Source: Selaginella moellendorffii (lineage: Eukaryota > Streptophyta > Lycopodiopsida > Selaginellales > Selaginellaceae). Taken from it: DNA of 64,000 nucleotides. A program made the position numbers and the translations under genes. Positions 42,278-55,890 of the stretch are shown one piece after another. The notes under the pieces were generated by a model. That model did no database searches, was not told the origin of the DNA, and saw only the letters and a list, made by a program, of their open reading frames with translations. Positions within the stretch are counted from its first letter, which is position 1; every line of letters begins with the position of its first letter. The stretch covers positions 727,101 through 791,100 of the forward strand of contig NW_003314339.1 of assembly GCF_000143415.4 (NCBI RefSeq), in the 5' to 3' direction.

Positions 42278-45182
42278 TCTGAAAGTGCAGAAAAGAAGTT
42301 AAGACCATACAAAAAATGATTGGAGAATGGCCTAAATCATAACATACCAAACAACCTCAATAGCATGAGGCCACATGCCATTATTCAAACATGCTATTGA
42401 CACCCACGTGAAATTTCGCATTCACAAAATTGGCATGAGGCCTCATGCCATCTTGATATACACACAGCTGCAAGCAAGTAAAAACATACATGACAATACG
42501 CTAGCCATGAAATTGCAAGGGCCCAAAATGGCATGTGGCCTCATGCCATTTCTAAATGTGGTCCTAAGCCATTCCATGGTGAACATACCAGGAAGCACAA
42601 GTGCCGAATATCAAGAGGAAGCGGTAGCCACACCAAAGACAGTGCCGCTCGCAACACCGCAACTACTCGTAGCGCCGCTCGCAACACCGCAACTGCTCGT
42701 AGCGCCGCTCGCACAAACTGCCACTCGCATAAACTGCCGCTCGCAATGGCACTCGCAATGCCGCAACCGCTCGTAGACGCATAAACCACAGCTCACAACG
42801 CTGCTTACACAAGCAGCGCTCACTGCGCTCAGCGGAACCAAGAACACGGCGCACAAAAATGATAGACCTAGGAATGAGTTCGAGAATTCAAAAATAACAC
42901 ATGCTTGAATGTCACATTAAATCCTCTGACAAACCAGATTTTATGACTTCTCTGACAAATTTCAAACTGAGTAGCTTCTAGACTTTGCTGTCGGAGGTTG
43001 AACTTTGTCACATCATGTCCTTGCCTCGATCCAGCTGTGCCATGTCAGTGATTCGAACTTTGCCATGCCATGTCAGCGATCCGCGCCAAGATTATTTGCC
43101 GTGTAAAGGAATAATTATGCTGTGTGTGTACGTCCATTTATGCCAATATAAGGCCACACGCCATTCAAAGAATAATGCTAGTCGAGCATTTTTTGGTGCA
43201 TTTTTGGGTTCAAAATTGCATGAGCCCACACGCTATAAAGTTTACCTGTACCAAAAATAGAAACAGCTTTATTTACTTGGGAATTTAAGTGGTTGAGGCA
43301 TTTTTAAACTTACAAACACATGCCCTACTTACATTCCTTTGGTTGCTTAAAATTCAAAAATATTATAAACCTTTCTTTTTGCATTTTCAATGTTTTCAAT
43401 TATGGTTTTTGATTTTCGCAGGACCAGCCTAGTAATCTATTTGCATCCCGTCATGTTTATAGCTAGCTTTCGTTTGTCCCCTTCGCTAGCCTGAGATACA
43501 TCTGCTCGGCATCTGCCTCTTACAGCATTTGCCCAGAAAGGGCATCTTTCTTCACGCAGCATTTGCCACATGTTTAGGGTTTAGGGTTTCGGGTTTAGCA
43601 ATTCAGTAGCTTGATAAACATGCAAATACAAAACTTGATGCAAAATCCTTTGATATGTCACAATGCCCCTAGGACCATAAACACATTTCAATAAAAAGGG
43701 TCCTTTCATTTCATAACTCCTTACGTAGATCTTGGTGAAACCAGAGTTAGTGAAGTTAGTTTCTTGTGATCCCGCATCTGATTGTGATGTCCCTTTGCAG
43801 TGTCGATGGAAAGGTCAATGGACACCAAACTATAAAATCTTGGAGCAAAATAACGGTCGGATCTATGGCAAATGCCCCTGAAACATTGTAAGGCTCGTGT
43901 GGTCTCATGTGGTGTCCGATCGAGATGCTTCTTTGCAGGGTCATCAAGAAAGACATTGTATACCATTCTGTAAAATCTAGTTGCGATCTAACGGTTGGAT
44001 CTCCAGAAAACTCAAAAAAATCTCACGCGTGTCAGAATATCCTAGGAATATACTCCTATGTGACCCTGAAAATGGCATGCGGCCCCACGCCATTCAAGAG
44101 ATAACGCCAGATGACGCCGAGAATTTTTTGGTGCATTTTTTGGGTTCAAAATTGCATGAGCCCACACGCTATAAAGTTTATCTTTGCCAAATAGAGAAAA
44201 GTTTATCTGTGTCATGTGAAGTAGTTACAGTCCTTTGTGCTCGGCATCTGCCTCTTGCAGCATTTGCACTGAAAGGGAATTTTTCTCCATTCAGCATTTG
44301 GCCCTGAAAATGGCATGCGCCCACACGCCATTCAAGGAATAACGCCACAGGACGCCTGGATTTTTGGGTTTAAAATGTTTAGGGTTTTATGGGTTTTTTC
44401 AAAATATTTTGGGTCCAACGTTTTTTGGGTTTCTTTGGTTCAAAATTGCATGAGCCCACACGCTATAATATTGATTTGAGAGAAAAATAGAAACAGATAG
44501 AATTTCTTTATTTAGCTGAACATCTGCCATTTTTGGAAATACAAGATGCTTTGGAATATCCAATCATGCATGGTATAAATATAGCGAGGGTATTAAATGA
44601 TATCCCAATCATGATCTTTCTTTTGGATTTCGCGTGCATGCAGTCCGAGGAATGATGACGTTGCGGATTTCTTTTGGATTTTGCGTGCTTGCATGCGCGC
44701 GGCAATCCAGAAATTAATGGTGGCGCCCAAGTCCGAGGAATGATGACGTGGCGGGATTACCAACCGTCGTGACATTTCGCGCATGGTAGGTTAGGTTTTG
44801 CATTTTGCTTCGTACTCGCGCTCGCACACTCGCGCTCGCATCGCGCTCCCACTCGCGATCACGCTCACATTCGCACTCATCTACCTTCTCTACAGGTTTC
44901 TCATGTGCATCGGCGTCCACTCACGCTTGCATCACACTTGCACTCGCATCGCGCTCGTGTGCATCGGCGTCCACTTCAAGACACACCCAGTTTGTAACTT
45001 CGCCACCAACTCCGCCGCCCACTCCGCCACCCACACGCAGCCCACTTGGCGTCTCGGGAGATTTCAGCGCCACTCTCCAACTATAAGTGGCAAAGTAGCC
45101 TTGCTGCTACGATCCACTGCACACACAGTGCACATTCGCCAGCGAGTCCGGCCTTGATTGTCACGCCTCCATTCGGCTTCAA
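42278..45182. promoter_or_regulatory. Divergent intergenic region, copy C
   Basis: Counterpart of 15060-17949 with palindromes, the three GGGTTCAAAATTGC modules, the TTTAGGG run and the TATAAATA near 44574. No gene seen. Confidence 0.5.
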
Positions 45183-48100
45183 ATGGTAAGTCTTTTAGGC
45201 CAAGTAGAAAATGGCATGAGGCCACATGCAATTCAATAGCAACATTGGCATGCACCGATTGGGCTCTCGAGTGCAGTCCGGTTACAGATGGCGTGTAGCC
45301 TCACGCCATCTTCGGATGCAGCCTCAAGACATCTGATGCAGTGGTGAATGGCGTGTGGCCTCACGTTATTTCTAGCTGCTAGCTTTTCATCTGTCAGCTC
45401 TAATTGTTATGCATTTCTGAACAGGCGAGGAATTGCGTTCTTCTTCCAGCCACTGTCAATGTGGATGCAGAGAAGGGGGAGGAGCTCACCAGTTGGACTT
45501 TTGGGATTGAAGGCGAGGATCTGATGCTGTACAACACAGATGGTGGGAGAAAAGAATGCATGGGGATCCTCATCCAAGTGACAGACACTCCATGCAGTTC
45601 CATGCAAGAATATAGACTGGCACTTGTGGTAGAGACAGCATCCGCCTTCAAGATCCACCTTGCACATCCTAGCGGCTTCCCGGAGGGGGGCAGCGGCTAT
45701 GAGGAATTCCTAGAGGGAGCTAGGGAGAGGTTGTCCAGGAGGCCCACAATTTCAAAGACGCTGCGGGTCTATGAAGATCACATGGAATCCACGGACCTCA
45801 CCTACGGCGATGTTCAAAAACTATATTCCAACATTGAGCCGTTGAGAGTGCCTCCAGTTCGCAAAGCGAAGGGGAAGGGGGTCGATCTGGAAACTACCCC
45901 GAAGTAGAAAAGAAGCTCAAGCCGACGTCCGACTCTTTTGCTCCAAAAAAGAAGCTACTCGGTGATGCCATTGCCTCGGGTTCGAACACTACACCCACCA
46001 AAAAGAAGAGCCGCAAAGAGCAGAAAGAGCAAGAAGAGGCAGCAAAAATCGTCGCAGATAATAGTACTTGTTACTATTCCAACAAAGTATATACAATCGA
46101 CGTGAGCCGTATCGACATCCAAAGAAAATACAACCACAGGCTAGTATCTAATGAGTGGGTGGAGAAACTGAAGTAGAAGATGCTGGCAAGTCCAGTAACA
46201 CCCGACATCGCAGACGTGATCCCCTACTACCGAACAATGAAGGGCGAGACGAGGTTTCCAGACTTGATCAATAGGAAGGTGTTGGACGATCAGAACATCC
46301 GGTTCTATGCCGTCTCCGGGCAGCATTCTAGCTTGGCGATGCAAGAGATAGTTGTGGATATTATGGTGGGCGAGGAGGTGAAGAAAGTCTTCAAGACAAG
46401 AGTTGTCCGCCTGATAAAAGGCAACTTGCCCCTCCAATCTATCATATACATCTCCCACGCGCAAAATGTCAAGCAAGAAACGTGCTACAAGTCGGGTCTG
46501 CACGAGACATTGGCACGAACACGGAAGCTCTGGGTTCAACTGAAGAAGCCACAAAAACCAGGACAAGGACGTGCACTAGCAACTAGCGCCTGGCAGGTAA
46601 GCCTCGTTGCATGTGGCATAGCATGTGGCCTCATGCCATTTCCATTGCAGGAATTCTCGAGTCTTCTCTCAAAAACACTGGGCGTCAATGACACACTAAG
46701 CATCCATAACATTCTACTCGCGACAAAAGTTGTTTTTGACAAATGGGTAGATGTGCTGAGGAGGTACTATGACGGGGAGTTGCTAAACTCAATGGGTGTG
46801 GAGGACGGCCGGAAGCCCAATGATTTGAAGCTCAACGCCTTGTGTTTCTCGCGGTCTCTAGACGACGACAACCTTCTGACAGTGGCTAATGCTCTTCTAC
46901 GTGGTGAGGTAGTCTTCAACAAGACCAAAATGACTCCCGGCCATATTATGACATACGAGGACTTGTGCACGACTCTGAGAGCTCGTGCGCTATTGAAGGA
47001 TTGGATCTTCGAGCAAGTGGCCGTGGAGAGGGTGAGCATCGACACCACACAAGAGATGATGGAAGAGCTGGAGTTGTCAAATGAAGACATCGACGAGTAT
47101 GTGAAGGGGGCCCCCAAGTTCATCGATCTGCTGCGGGATGCCATGAAAAGTAAAGCTGAGAAGTTGGATCAGTATCCAAATTTCATTAAGAGGGATGTCG
47201 ACCGCCGGCTTCAGAAACAGCTCGACCCCGTAGCAGAGGCCTATCGAGAACCTTACCGGGTATACGTGAATTCGGATGAGGATCAAAGGTGGAGGAGCAT
47301 CGTTTCCCGCGGAGATGAGCAGGTCAAGAACATCTTTTGTGTGATGGACTTCACAAACAAGGAGATCACTCATGCAGACGAAGTCAGCTCCATCATTGAC
47401 TTAATGGTGGGACTTGCGGAGGTGGAATCTTCAGTTCACTATATGATCTACGACTCCGAATCCTATCACAAGTTCTGGAAGACCTTGAACGAGGTGAAGG
47501 CTCAGTTGAAAGGCAAGGAGATGCAGGAGATCCATGGGATAATGGCTAAGAAGAAGATACCGACGAATGTCCGCATCTTCACACTCGCCCTTGTTATTGG
47601 TCCTGCAGCAAAGTGGGACTGGAGTGACTTCCCAGCTTCGTTCGACAAGGCCGATTGAATTGATCTGAGGGAGGTCAATTTACCTGTGCCTGAGGAACTG
47701 AAGATGGCTATGGAGCTTTCGAATCCAGAGAAAGCTCCAGGTGCAGCATGGGAAATGCTCAGCTGGGTCTTCAACGCAATAGCACCTGCTTCCGACTCCA
47801 AGGGCAAATGCGTTGTCGAGTACAACTGCAGCGGACTATTCTTTCGAGCCGCACTACTCAAGGGTGTCCCGTGTGTTGTGGTGACAAACTCCATTGAAGA
47901 GGTGACTGTAAGGGACTAAATTTTCCATTCTACTTTAGTCACTTAACCACACCTCTGACCACTTGGAGGAGTCTCATTCACAACCTCCATAAGTCCAATC
48001 CAGGACTTGGGACTTGCTAGCCCCGAGAATGGCATCCATGCCACTCAACATTTGCACTTGGTCCAAGTGCTCCACGTGTCCGATCCCATGACCGACACTC

Positions 48101-51100
48101 AAAGGTACCACCAACATAGCAGCCCGTTACGCTAAGGCCATGCCCAATCACCTTTGCCACACTGGTAGTCCAATACCACTTGCATCACCGTCTTGGCTCT
48201 CCAAGACTAGGCAAACCATCCGTGAGTGGTCATCTCAGATCCACTCCTTAGCATCCTTAGGATGCCCACCGACAAGGGGAATAGCCTTCCCCAATATCCC
48301 TCTGTCAGTCCCCACTAAGTCCCTTTCTGCCCCTGGCCGTGTTTGCCAACACTGCTACTGGATCGAGACCCACAGGCCCGACCACTAAGTCCCACGGTCC
48401 TCTGGGACTTCCTCACCACACGACTGTGTCCTTGGTCACTACCCCAGAGGACTGCTCCTCTTCCTTTCCACAGTCTGGGCCTTTGGGACAACATTTTGGA
48501 GCACCGTGGCCTTACGCAAGCCACCTGGGTACTCTCCTCGCCTTCTGCCCTTGGGTGCTCTAGCCATGGGCTTAGAGCGGGTTCCGTTGAGCTACACCAG
48601 GTATCCAAGTAGGTAGTGCCACCCACACTTGGACTGGGAGCATCGGCCAGTCGATCTCTCGGGGGAACTAGAGCCGGCTCTTGAACACTTCACCAAGCTA
48701 CCCCGCTTGTCGGTCTGTGTTGACTCTAGTCTTGGACTTCCCAGTGGGCAGCTCATCACCCAACACTAGGTCCGGCCTTTCTGGGCCAAACTGGCCTTTC
48801 CTGGCCAAACTGGCTCCACTGCAGTCCTCCCCCTACTATACTTTTGGAGCTCACCAAACCCCCCAGGGTCTGGGAGACGAACACTTTGGGCTTTCACCCT
48901 CTCAGGCTCTGGACTCGGACTCGGACTCGGACTCGGACTCGAATTCGGACTCGGACTCGGGCTCGGCCTCGGGCTCGGCCTCGGTCTCGGTCTCGGTCCC
49001 GATCTCGGTCTCGGTCTCGGTCTCGGTCCCGGTCTCGGTCTTGACTTCGGACTCCATCTCGGACTCCATCTCGGACTCCATCTTGGACTCCATCTCAGAC
49101 TCCATCTCGGACTCCATCTCGGGTCCATCTCGGGTCCATCTCGGACTCCATCTCGGACTCCATATCGGGTCCATCTCGGACTCCATCTCGGACTCCATTT
49201 CGGGTCCATCTCGGGTCCACCTCGGACTCCATCTTGGACTCCATCTCGGACTCCATCTTGGACTCCATCTCGGGTCTATCTCGGACTCCACTTCGGACTC
49301 CAACTCGGGTCCATCTCGGGTCCACCTCGGACTCCACTTCGGACTCCATCTCGGGTCCATCTCGGACTCCACTTCGGACTCCAACTCGGGTCCATCTCGG
49401 ACTCCACTTCGGACTCCAACTCGGGTCCATCTCGGACTCCACTTCGGACTCCAACTCGAGTCCATCTCGGACACTCCCACGTGTCATGTGTTGGTCCTTT
49501 TGGGTCCCTTTTTGGAGCCTCACCTTTTGCTCGCTTCGTGCTCGTTCCTCGAGCACTTCGTTGGGAGTTCCACTCCCGCTCTTGACTTTTCAAGTCGGAG
49601 CTTTTGGTCCAAACGTGTTACGCTCGTTTGGCTCTCGCTTCGGCCACTACCATGTGGCGCCCTTCCGGCTCCACTTTGGGGCCTAGGGATTTTGTGTCTC
49701 ACAGTGACTTCAATGAAGCATATAATTACAGTTGAAAAGAAAAACAGTATCTTCTTTGCGAACCTGGTGAGTACGCACTTTAAGTTTAAATGTTATCTCA
49801 CAAGCTTTGTATGCAGGAGCGTGGCCACCCCCAGATGCTGACATGGCATTAACAGGTACTGTTGAAGATACCCATGTTGGGCCGAGCTCACAACCTGCAC
49901 AAGGTAAGGTCACGTGAGGCCTCACGCCATTTTGATTATAGATTGTTGTGAATATTCAAACACGAGGACTGAAAAGCGCACTGGTGGTACGTCGAAGAAG
50001 GACAAACAGACAAGCAATAGGAAAAAAGGAGGTACAAATTATATTTGCAATGGCGTGTGGTCTCATGCCATTCCTTGCAGGAGACACTTCTTCAAAGGCA
50101 AAGCAGGCAAGCACCAGCCAAGCTCAAACTGACAATGGTCATAAAAAGCGAAAGCACGTTGGACAATCGTCGGGATCAGAGGCGTTTGATTCGAAAAGGA
50201 AGAAGGGCAACAAAAAGATGATAGGTAATGCCTCGCGGTCACCACCTCCTGACTCAGATTCCTATGGCGGACTCCCCTTCCCTAATCTCAATGGAGAGGT
50301 ACAATGGATGAGGGATGCTTTTCAAGTCAGGGCCACGTTTTTCTCATTTCGTCGTCTTCGAAGGGTGCAAGAACGTGCACAAACCATGTTAAGATAGTCG
50401 GGTGAGGATACGGTCCTAGGTCACGCACTAAAACAGGCTATGGATGTCTTGTATTTTGAGATGGAGACTCGGCCAGATGATTTTTCCAAGATGGTCCTGG
50501 AAGAACAAGCCATCCAGCCTGAGCAGCCTATGGAAGAAATGCATGAGGGGGATGAGGAGCCAAAGAAAGATAATGAGCAGGAAGAGCAGAAGGACGAAGA
50601 GGAGGACAAAGAAGAGGAGGACGAAGAAGAGGAGGATGAAGAGGACTTGGATGGTCCTCACAATGGTGACGATCACAATAACGACAACGACGATGATGAC
50701 GACGATGGCTAGCCTGAGGTGGCCAAAGAGCAGCGGAGGAAGGTCATACAAGACAAACCATCAGGTAAATAATAGTACATCCATTCCTAACCTTTTACCA
50801 TTTCTAACATTGTCCATGTAGGTCGCAAAGCAAATGGTAAGTAGAGATTATTCAGTTGAATTAAGATACAAACTCTAGCCTTTAGTGTCGAGGAAGGATA
50901 GTGCCAAGCAAGGGTCGAAACGTATGTCCAATCCTTCAGAATCAGCAGTGCGCCCAAGTGATATCGGTCCTAGTTCCTCAATAGCAGTTGATGGTAAATA
51001 CAGTATAGTCGATTCAATGTGCTAATGAGTTTGTTTTTAGTAGCACGGGAGGATACCATCTCAATCGAAGGGAGATATTTGGACATGCATATGGATCCGC

Positions 51101-52535
51101 CAGTGGACTCTACTTGCCTGCAAGAGTCATCAGAGCTGGTGGAGGCTACTATCCATATCAACGCCAAGCAAGCTGACCACGCTCCACTTGATGCTGCCCA
51201 TACCACTGAGTCAATCTTGTCCATATATCCAACTGACGGTGACCAGGCGCCATTGGACCCGCATGAGGCTGCCCCAGCCGCCGAGCCGGTCGTATCCTCA
51301 TTTCCAACGGACTCAACGTGTGCCCAATCGTCTGACTATGCGCCGTTGGAACCTCCCTACACCGCCCCTGCTACCGGTTCGGTCATGTCCACTTTGCCAA
51401 CGGAGGCACCAGCTGAAATGGCGTGTGATCACACGCCATCGGAACCACCCCATGCCACTGTTGAGCCAGTTGTACCAGAGTCTACAGCTGAAATGGCATG
51501 TGCCCACACACCATCGGATGCGATTGACCCCACATTGCAGGGGAGAGTATTTCTGCCCTTCACGTTTCCTCGACCAAAACCCTCTGAACGACCATCGGGA
51601 GCACCATTCGCTAATATTGTAGATGGTAAAATTGACTTGTACCATTTTTTATACTGACGCATTTCATTTCAGAGTCATGGCGAAGGTACTGTATCGTTTT
51701 TGATGTGAACGGTGTCCTTTTCTCCCATGAGCGTGGCTCGTCCTCAAATGTCACTGCACCCTCCAAAGCCTGCGGTCGCAAGTTGGTCAAAAGAGACAGA
51801 TTCACATTAATCACACGGGAGAAACTGCGGGATCTAATAATGACCATGCGACACTTAAAACAGAGGGCCGGGTTCAATTTGCAATTGGGAGTTTGGACAT
51901 CCATGATGCGCCACAATGCATTAACGTTGCTACAGATGATGCACGATCAGACGCGAGTAATATTACCATTTGACTTTCTCCTAACGCAGGAGGATTGCTT
52001 AACTATGGTCCATGTGAGGGGTAGCAAGCCCATCTTCGTCAAGCCAGAGGCTGTAGTGATGAACCGGACTGCTAGGTCAAGTGAAATCCTCATCATCGAT
52101 GACTCGCCGATTAAAACTGCAGCGAACACGCACACATATGCAGTGCACCCCATCTCTTGCAGTATGGAAACTAGGGAGAAGAAACCGTATGTTCCGGGGG
52201 ACTTTGCAGAACGGCTTGGAGCGATGGTGATAGAGAACCGGCCAGTCTAGGAGGTGGCTGCAGAAATCAACCAAATGGCAGATGGAACGGTATATCAAAA
52301 GCCATTTGATCGGACAGACACCAGTCATCATTTATGGCATGTATATTGTCTAGCCAAGCACTATCTGCATCTCCATAATCTGCTCAACCGGATGGGTTCT
52401 TCGACCACTGAACATGAGCGTGGACGTATTAGAGAAGAGATGGCATTACTATTGGGTTTAAATCCTGATAGTGTGGAGAGTGATGAAATTCCAAGATTAT
52501 TGTATAGGCGTTGGAGGCAAAAAATAACAGTCTGA
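45183..52535 (+). pseudogene. Large T13 gene, copy C: decayed ParB-like/methyltransferase-like/FCP1-like gene
   Basis: Same exon plan as copy B, starting at ATG 45183-45185. Lesions: TAG at 45905; 7-bp deletion just after; TAG at 46174; TGA at 47656; a solo LTR inserted at 47907-49703; loss of about 56 bp at an intron-exon edge near 50240; TAG at 50396 and 50709; TAG at 52248. The point changes are C-to-T relative to copy B. It keeps CGA where copy B has the TGA at 19290, and has the more ParB-like SGQH motif (near 46320). Comparing copies therefore suggests an intact ancestor. Confidence 0.8.
47907..49703 (-). repeat. Solo LTR-E in the large T13 gene, GTGAC duplication
   Basis: TGTAAGGGAC at 47907 to TCTCACA at 49703, flanked by GTGAC (47902-47906 and 49704-49708). 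The empty site GAGGTGACTTCAATG is present in copy B near 20668. This is the cleanest definition of LTR-E ends. Confidence 0.95.
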
Positions 52536-52977
52536 GATGGCATGTATTTATTTAAAAATGTAACTTATTATGGCATGGGGTTCCATGCCATTGTATTAAT
52601 ATTAAAAGACAATTCTTTGAGAGGATTTGCATTATACTAGAAGTGTTACAGCATGTTATTGGAAGTCTACGAAGTTGTTTTATTAATAAGGGGAAAGTAA
52701 AGATTGAATAGGGACTTGGGCTCCACCTAGACTCGGAGCAACTGAGCCAATATTAAAAGGATGGAAAGAAATTGGACGACAATGACAAGGAGAAGAGAGA
52801 GGTGAAGCAGTGGCAGGGGGAGGAGAAGTGATTGAGTAGACATTTCCTTGTTTAAAATAAAATGGCATGTGCCTCAATGCAGTTGAATTTTGTTATATTT
52901 ATATACTATATAAAGGTTTGGAAACCTTATTTTACAAGTGGGATAATGACAATTCCCACTTTAACGAAATAGAGCTT

Positions 52978-55695
52978 CTAGGCGAACCAAGGACTATAGA
53001 GTTTGTTCAAGGTAGCCAAAGCACCGATGAGGTACTTCGACAAGCGAAAGTCGAAGTAGGGACATGGAAAGTAGACATGAATTTCACCGTCTTGGACATG
53101 GCGGGATTTGACGTGATCTTCGGAATGGATTGGTTTAATCGGTTCGTGGTAGCCCTGCATGGACAAGGTAGGAACCTTGTGGTATTGGCGAATGCCCAAA
53201 GAAGAAGATCTAGGGTGGAGGCCCAGGATCTAAAGGTAGGGCAAAGCAAGGCCAAAGAGTCATGCTTAAACCTGGTGTCCACGAGAGGACAACTCACTAA
53301 AGGAACTAAGGCAGCCTCTTTGTGCTTACTCTCGGTGAAGAGTGACAAAAAGACAAGAACGGAAGAAGTACCTTTAGTGATCTAGCGGGTACTGGACCAA
53401 TTCCAAGATACCATGCCGGAGGAGCTACCGGCGGGGTTGCCCCCCGCACGACCGATAGAACATAAGATTGAGCTGGTCGAGGGTGCTGAGGCGGTGGTTC
53501 GTCCACCCTATCGATTGAACGAAAAAGAACTCGCGGAGCTCAAGCGCCAACTAGAGGAGTTGGTGGACAAAGGGTATGTTAGGTTGAGCAAGTCGCCATA
53601 TGGGGCGCCGGTGCTATTTGTGAAAAAGAAAGATGGATCTATGCGCATGTGTATAGACTACCGGTTGCTCAACAAGTATACCAAGAAGAACAAGTACCCT
53701 TTGCCAAGGATCGAGGACCTGTTCGATAGGTTGGGAAAAGCAAAATACTTCTCGAGGATTGACCTAAGGTCAGGATACTACCAGATCAGGGTAGCTGAGG
53801 AAGATGTCGAGAAGACAACCTGTCGAACGAGGTATGGGAGCTTTGAGTTTCTGGTGATGCCTTTTGGGCTGTGCAATGCGCCGGCAACGTTTTCGGTGTT
53901 GATGAACCACATCTTTGTACCCTATCTAGATCATTTTGTGGTCGTCTATATCGACGACATCCTAATCTATAGCGAGACGCTAGAGGAGCATGCCAAACAC
54001 TTGGCGAAGGTGTTTGAGAAACTAAGGGAACACAAACTGTATGCTAAAGAGAGCAAATGTGACTTTGCTCAACAAGAGGAAAAGTTTCTCAGGCATGTGG
54101 TGGGTCAGGACGGGCTCAAGGTGGACCCGGAGAAGGTCCAAGCGATCTAGGAATGGGAACGACCATCGAATGTACACGAGTTAAGGGCATTCTTGGGGCT
54201 ATGCAACTACTACCAAAAGTTTATCAGACACTATTCGAGAGTAGCCCTGCCCTTAACGGACCAAACAAGAAAAGGGAAGATGGTATGGACAGCAGAATGC
54301 GAGGCGGCATTTGTCCACCTCAAAAGGAAGTTGAGGAAGGCTCCAGTGTTGGCATTACCAGACTTTGGTAAGGACTTTGAGGTAGAAACGGATGCTTCGG
54401 ACTTTGCGTTGGGCACAGTTTTGAAGCAAGACAACCATCCAGTAGCGTTCATCCAAGGCTAGTGGGGGCTTGTTGCAAAGCATCCCAATTCCAGATCGTC
54501 CGTGGAAGTGTCTCACGATCGACTTCATCACGGGACTGCCCCCAAGCGAGGGGTTCGATGCGATATTCGTGGTGGTGGACCGATTTTCAAAGATGGCACA
54601 TTTCATACCCACCACAACGGAAGTGGATGCGGAAGGTGTGGCGAAGCTGTTCTTCGAACAAGTGGTTCGAGTGCGGGGAAGGCCGGAAGAGATTATCTCA
54701 GATCGAGATAAGATCTTCACCAGTAGGTTCTGGAGGACACTCCTAGAACAGTATCACACGAAGTTGAAATTCAGCACAGCCTATCACCCACAGACAGGTA
54801 TGGGGTATTAAGTCAAGTTGATGGCACTAACACTTCTTGACAAACGGACAAACGGAAAGGGTGAATAGGCAGTTGGAGGATTATTTGCGATGCTATGTCT
54901 CAGGAGACCAGACCAATTAGGTAAGTCATTTGGGACTTGCAGAAATGTGTTATAACAACTCACCACATTCGAGCATCGGGGTGAGTCCATGGGAAGTCAT
55001 CAATGGGCGAGCTGTTGAAGGTCCTGTGGAACTCGGCGTGGCCGAGTATCATGGAGAGTTACCCGCAGTGGAGGCATTCACGGCGGAAAGACTCAACATT
55101 TGGAATCTAGTGAGGGATTCCTTGGAACGGGCTCAACAAAGGCAAACTAAGTATGCGAACCAAAAGCGTCGGGATGTGGAGTTCCAAGCTGCGGAGAAGG
55201 TGTGGCTGAACACCAAGAACCTTAGGCTACCAAGTGGGATCAGACGGAAGTTGACCCAAAGGTAAAAATGCATGTATTCCTGTAAATGAATTGATCTTGA
55301 GTTCCTTAAGTAGGTTCGCGGGGCCTTATGAGATTGAGGCTCGAATCGGTAAAGTGGCTTACCGTCTCCGACTTCCTCGAGAGATGGGGAAGATGCATCC
55401 CGTGTTCCACGTGAACTTGCTCAAGCCTTATTTTGAGGATCTGCTTCGCAAGGACCAAGTAAGACCTTTACCTAAGGTTATCCAAGGGGAGGAGGAATAC
55501 GAAGTCGAGGCCATCCTCAATGCACGCAAGAGCAAGCGACAAGGACGCGAGGTGAGAGAGTTCCATGTGAAGTGGAAAGGATTTCCACACTGCGAAGCAA
55601 CATGGGAACCGGAGGAGAACCTACTGAACGCGCGAGATCTAGTGGAGGAATTTCTGCATGGCAAAACTCTATATACTTATGCAAAGTTCAATTAA
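52978..55695 (+). pseudogene. pol: Chromovirus pol, second part, decayed
   Basis: Continues the frame cut at 39979. Reverse transcriptase YIDD near 53950, RNase H start TDASDFALG near 54390, then a deletion of about 0.7 kb that removes most of RNase H and the integrase zinc motif. Integrase core (DFITGLP, SDRDKIF) follows, then introns at 54798-54843 (acceptor mutated to AA) and 55262-55313, then a full chromodomain (EYEVEAIL...VKWKGFP...TWEPEENL, near 55495-55620). Stops: TAG at 53383, 54148 and 54917. Confidence 0.9.
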
Positions 55696-55890
55696 AAGTA
55701 TCAATTTGAGAAGTTGAGCAATGGCATATGTTGGGACCCAAAGGCGCACCGAAGGTAAGCTAATTAGCATGGGTTAGCTAGGTCGACCAGGCGTAGGGAG
55801 CTACGCTCGACTCCCTGCGCGGATGTCAAATCCGTAGACGTATTCTACGGAGGTTGGGTTCGAGTCCCAACCCCCTAGTAAAGCAAGGCT
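55696..55890 (+). other. Region between pol and 3' LTR with a tRNA-like T-arm
   Basis: About 195 bp where the first 190 bp of the 3' LTR should be. It contains GGTTGGGTTCGAGTCCCAA (T-stem and TTCGAGT loop) and an upstream hairpin GTAGACGTATTCTAC, resembling the variable and T arms of a tRNA. A convincing full cloverleaf could not be drawn. Confidence 0.4.

Larger units (their letters stand above)
39980..52977 (+). mobile_element. T13 DNA transposon, copy C (13.0 kb, CTAG duplication, decayed)
   Basis: Termini AAGCTC at 39980 and GAGCTT at 52977; CTAG at 39976-39979 and 52978-52981. The uninterrupted chromovirus sequence (GCGGCTAGGCGAACC) is seen on the minus strand near 10668, proving a 4-bp duplication. 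The DUF7869 gene is replaced by an LTR-E fragment, and the large gene has many nonsense codons plus a solo LTR, so this copy is non-autonomous. Confidence 0.95.
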
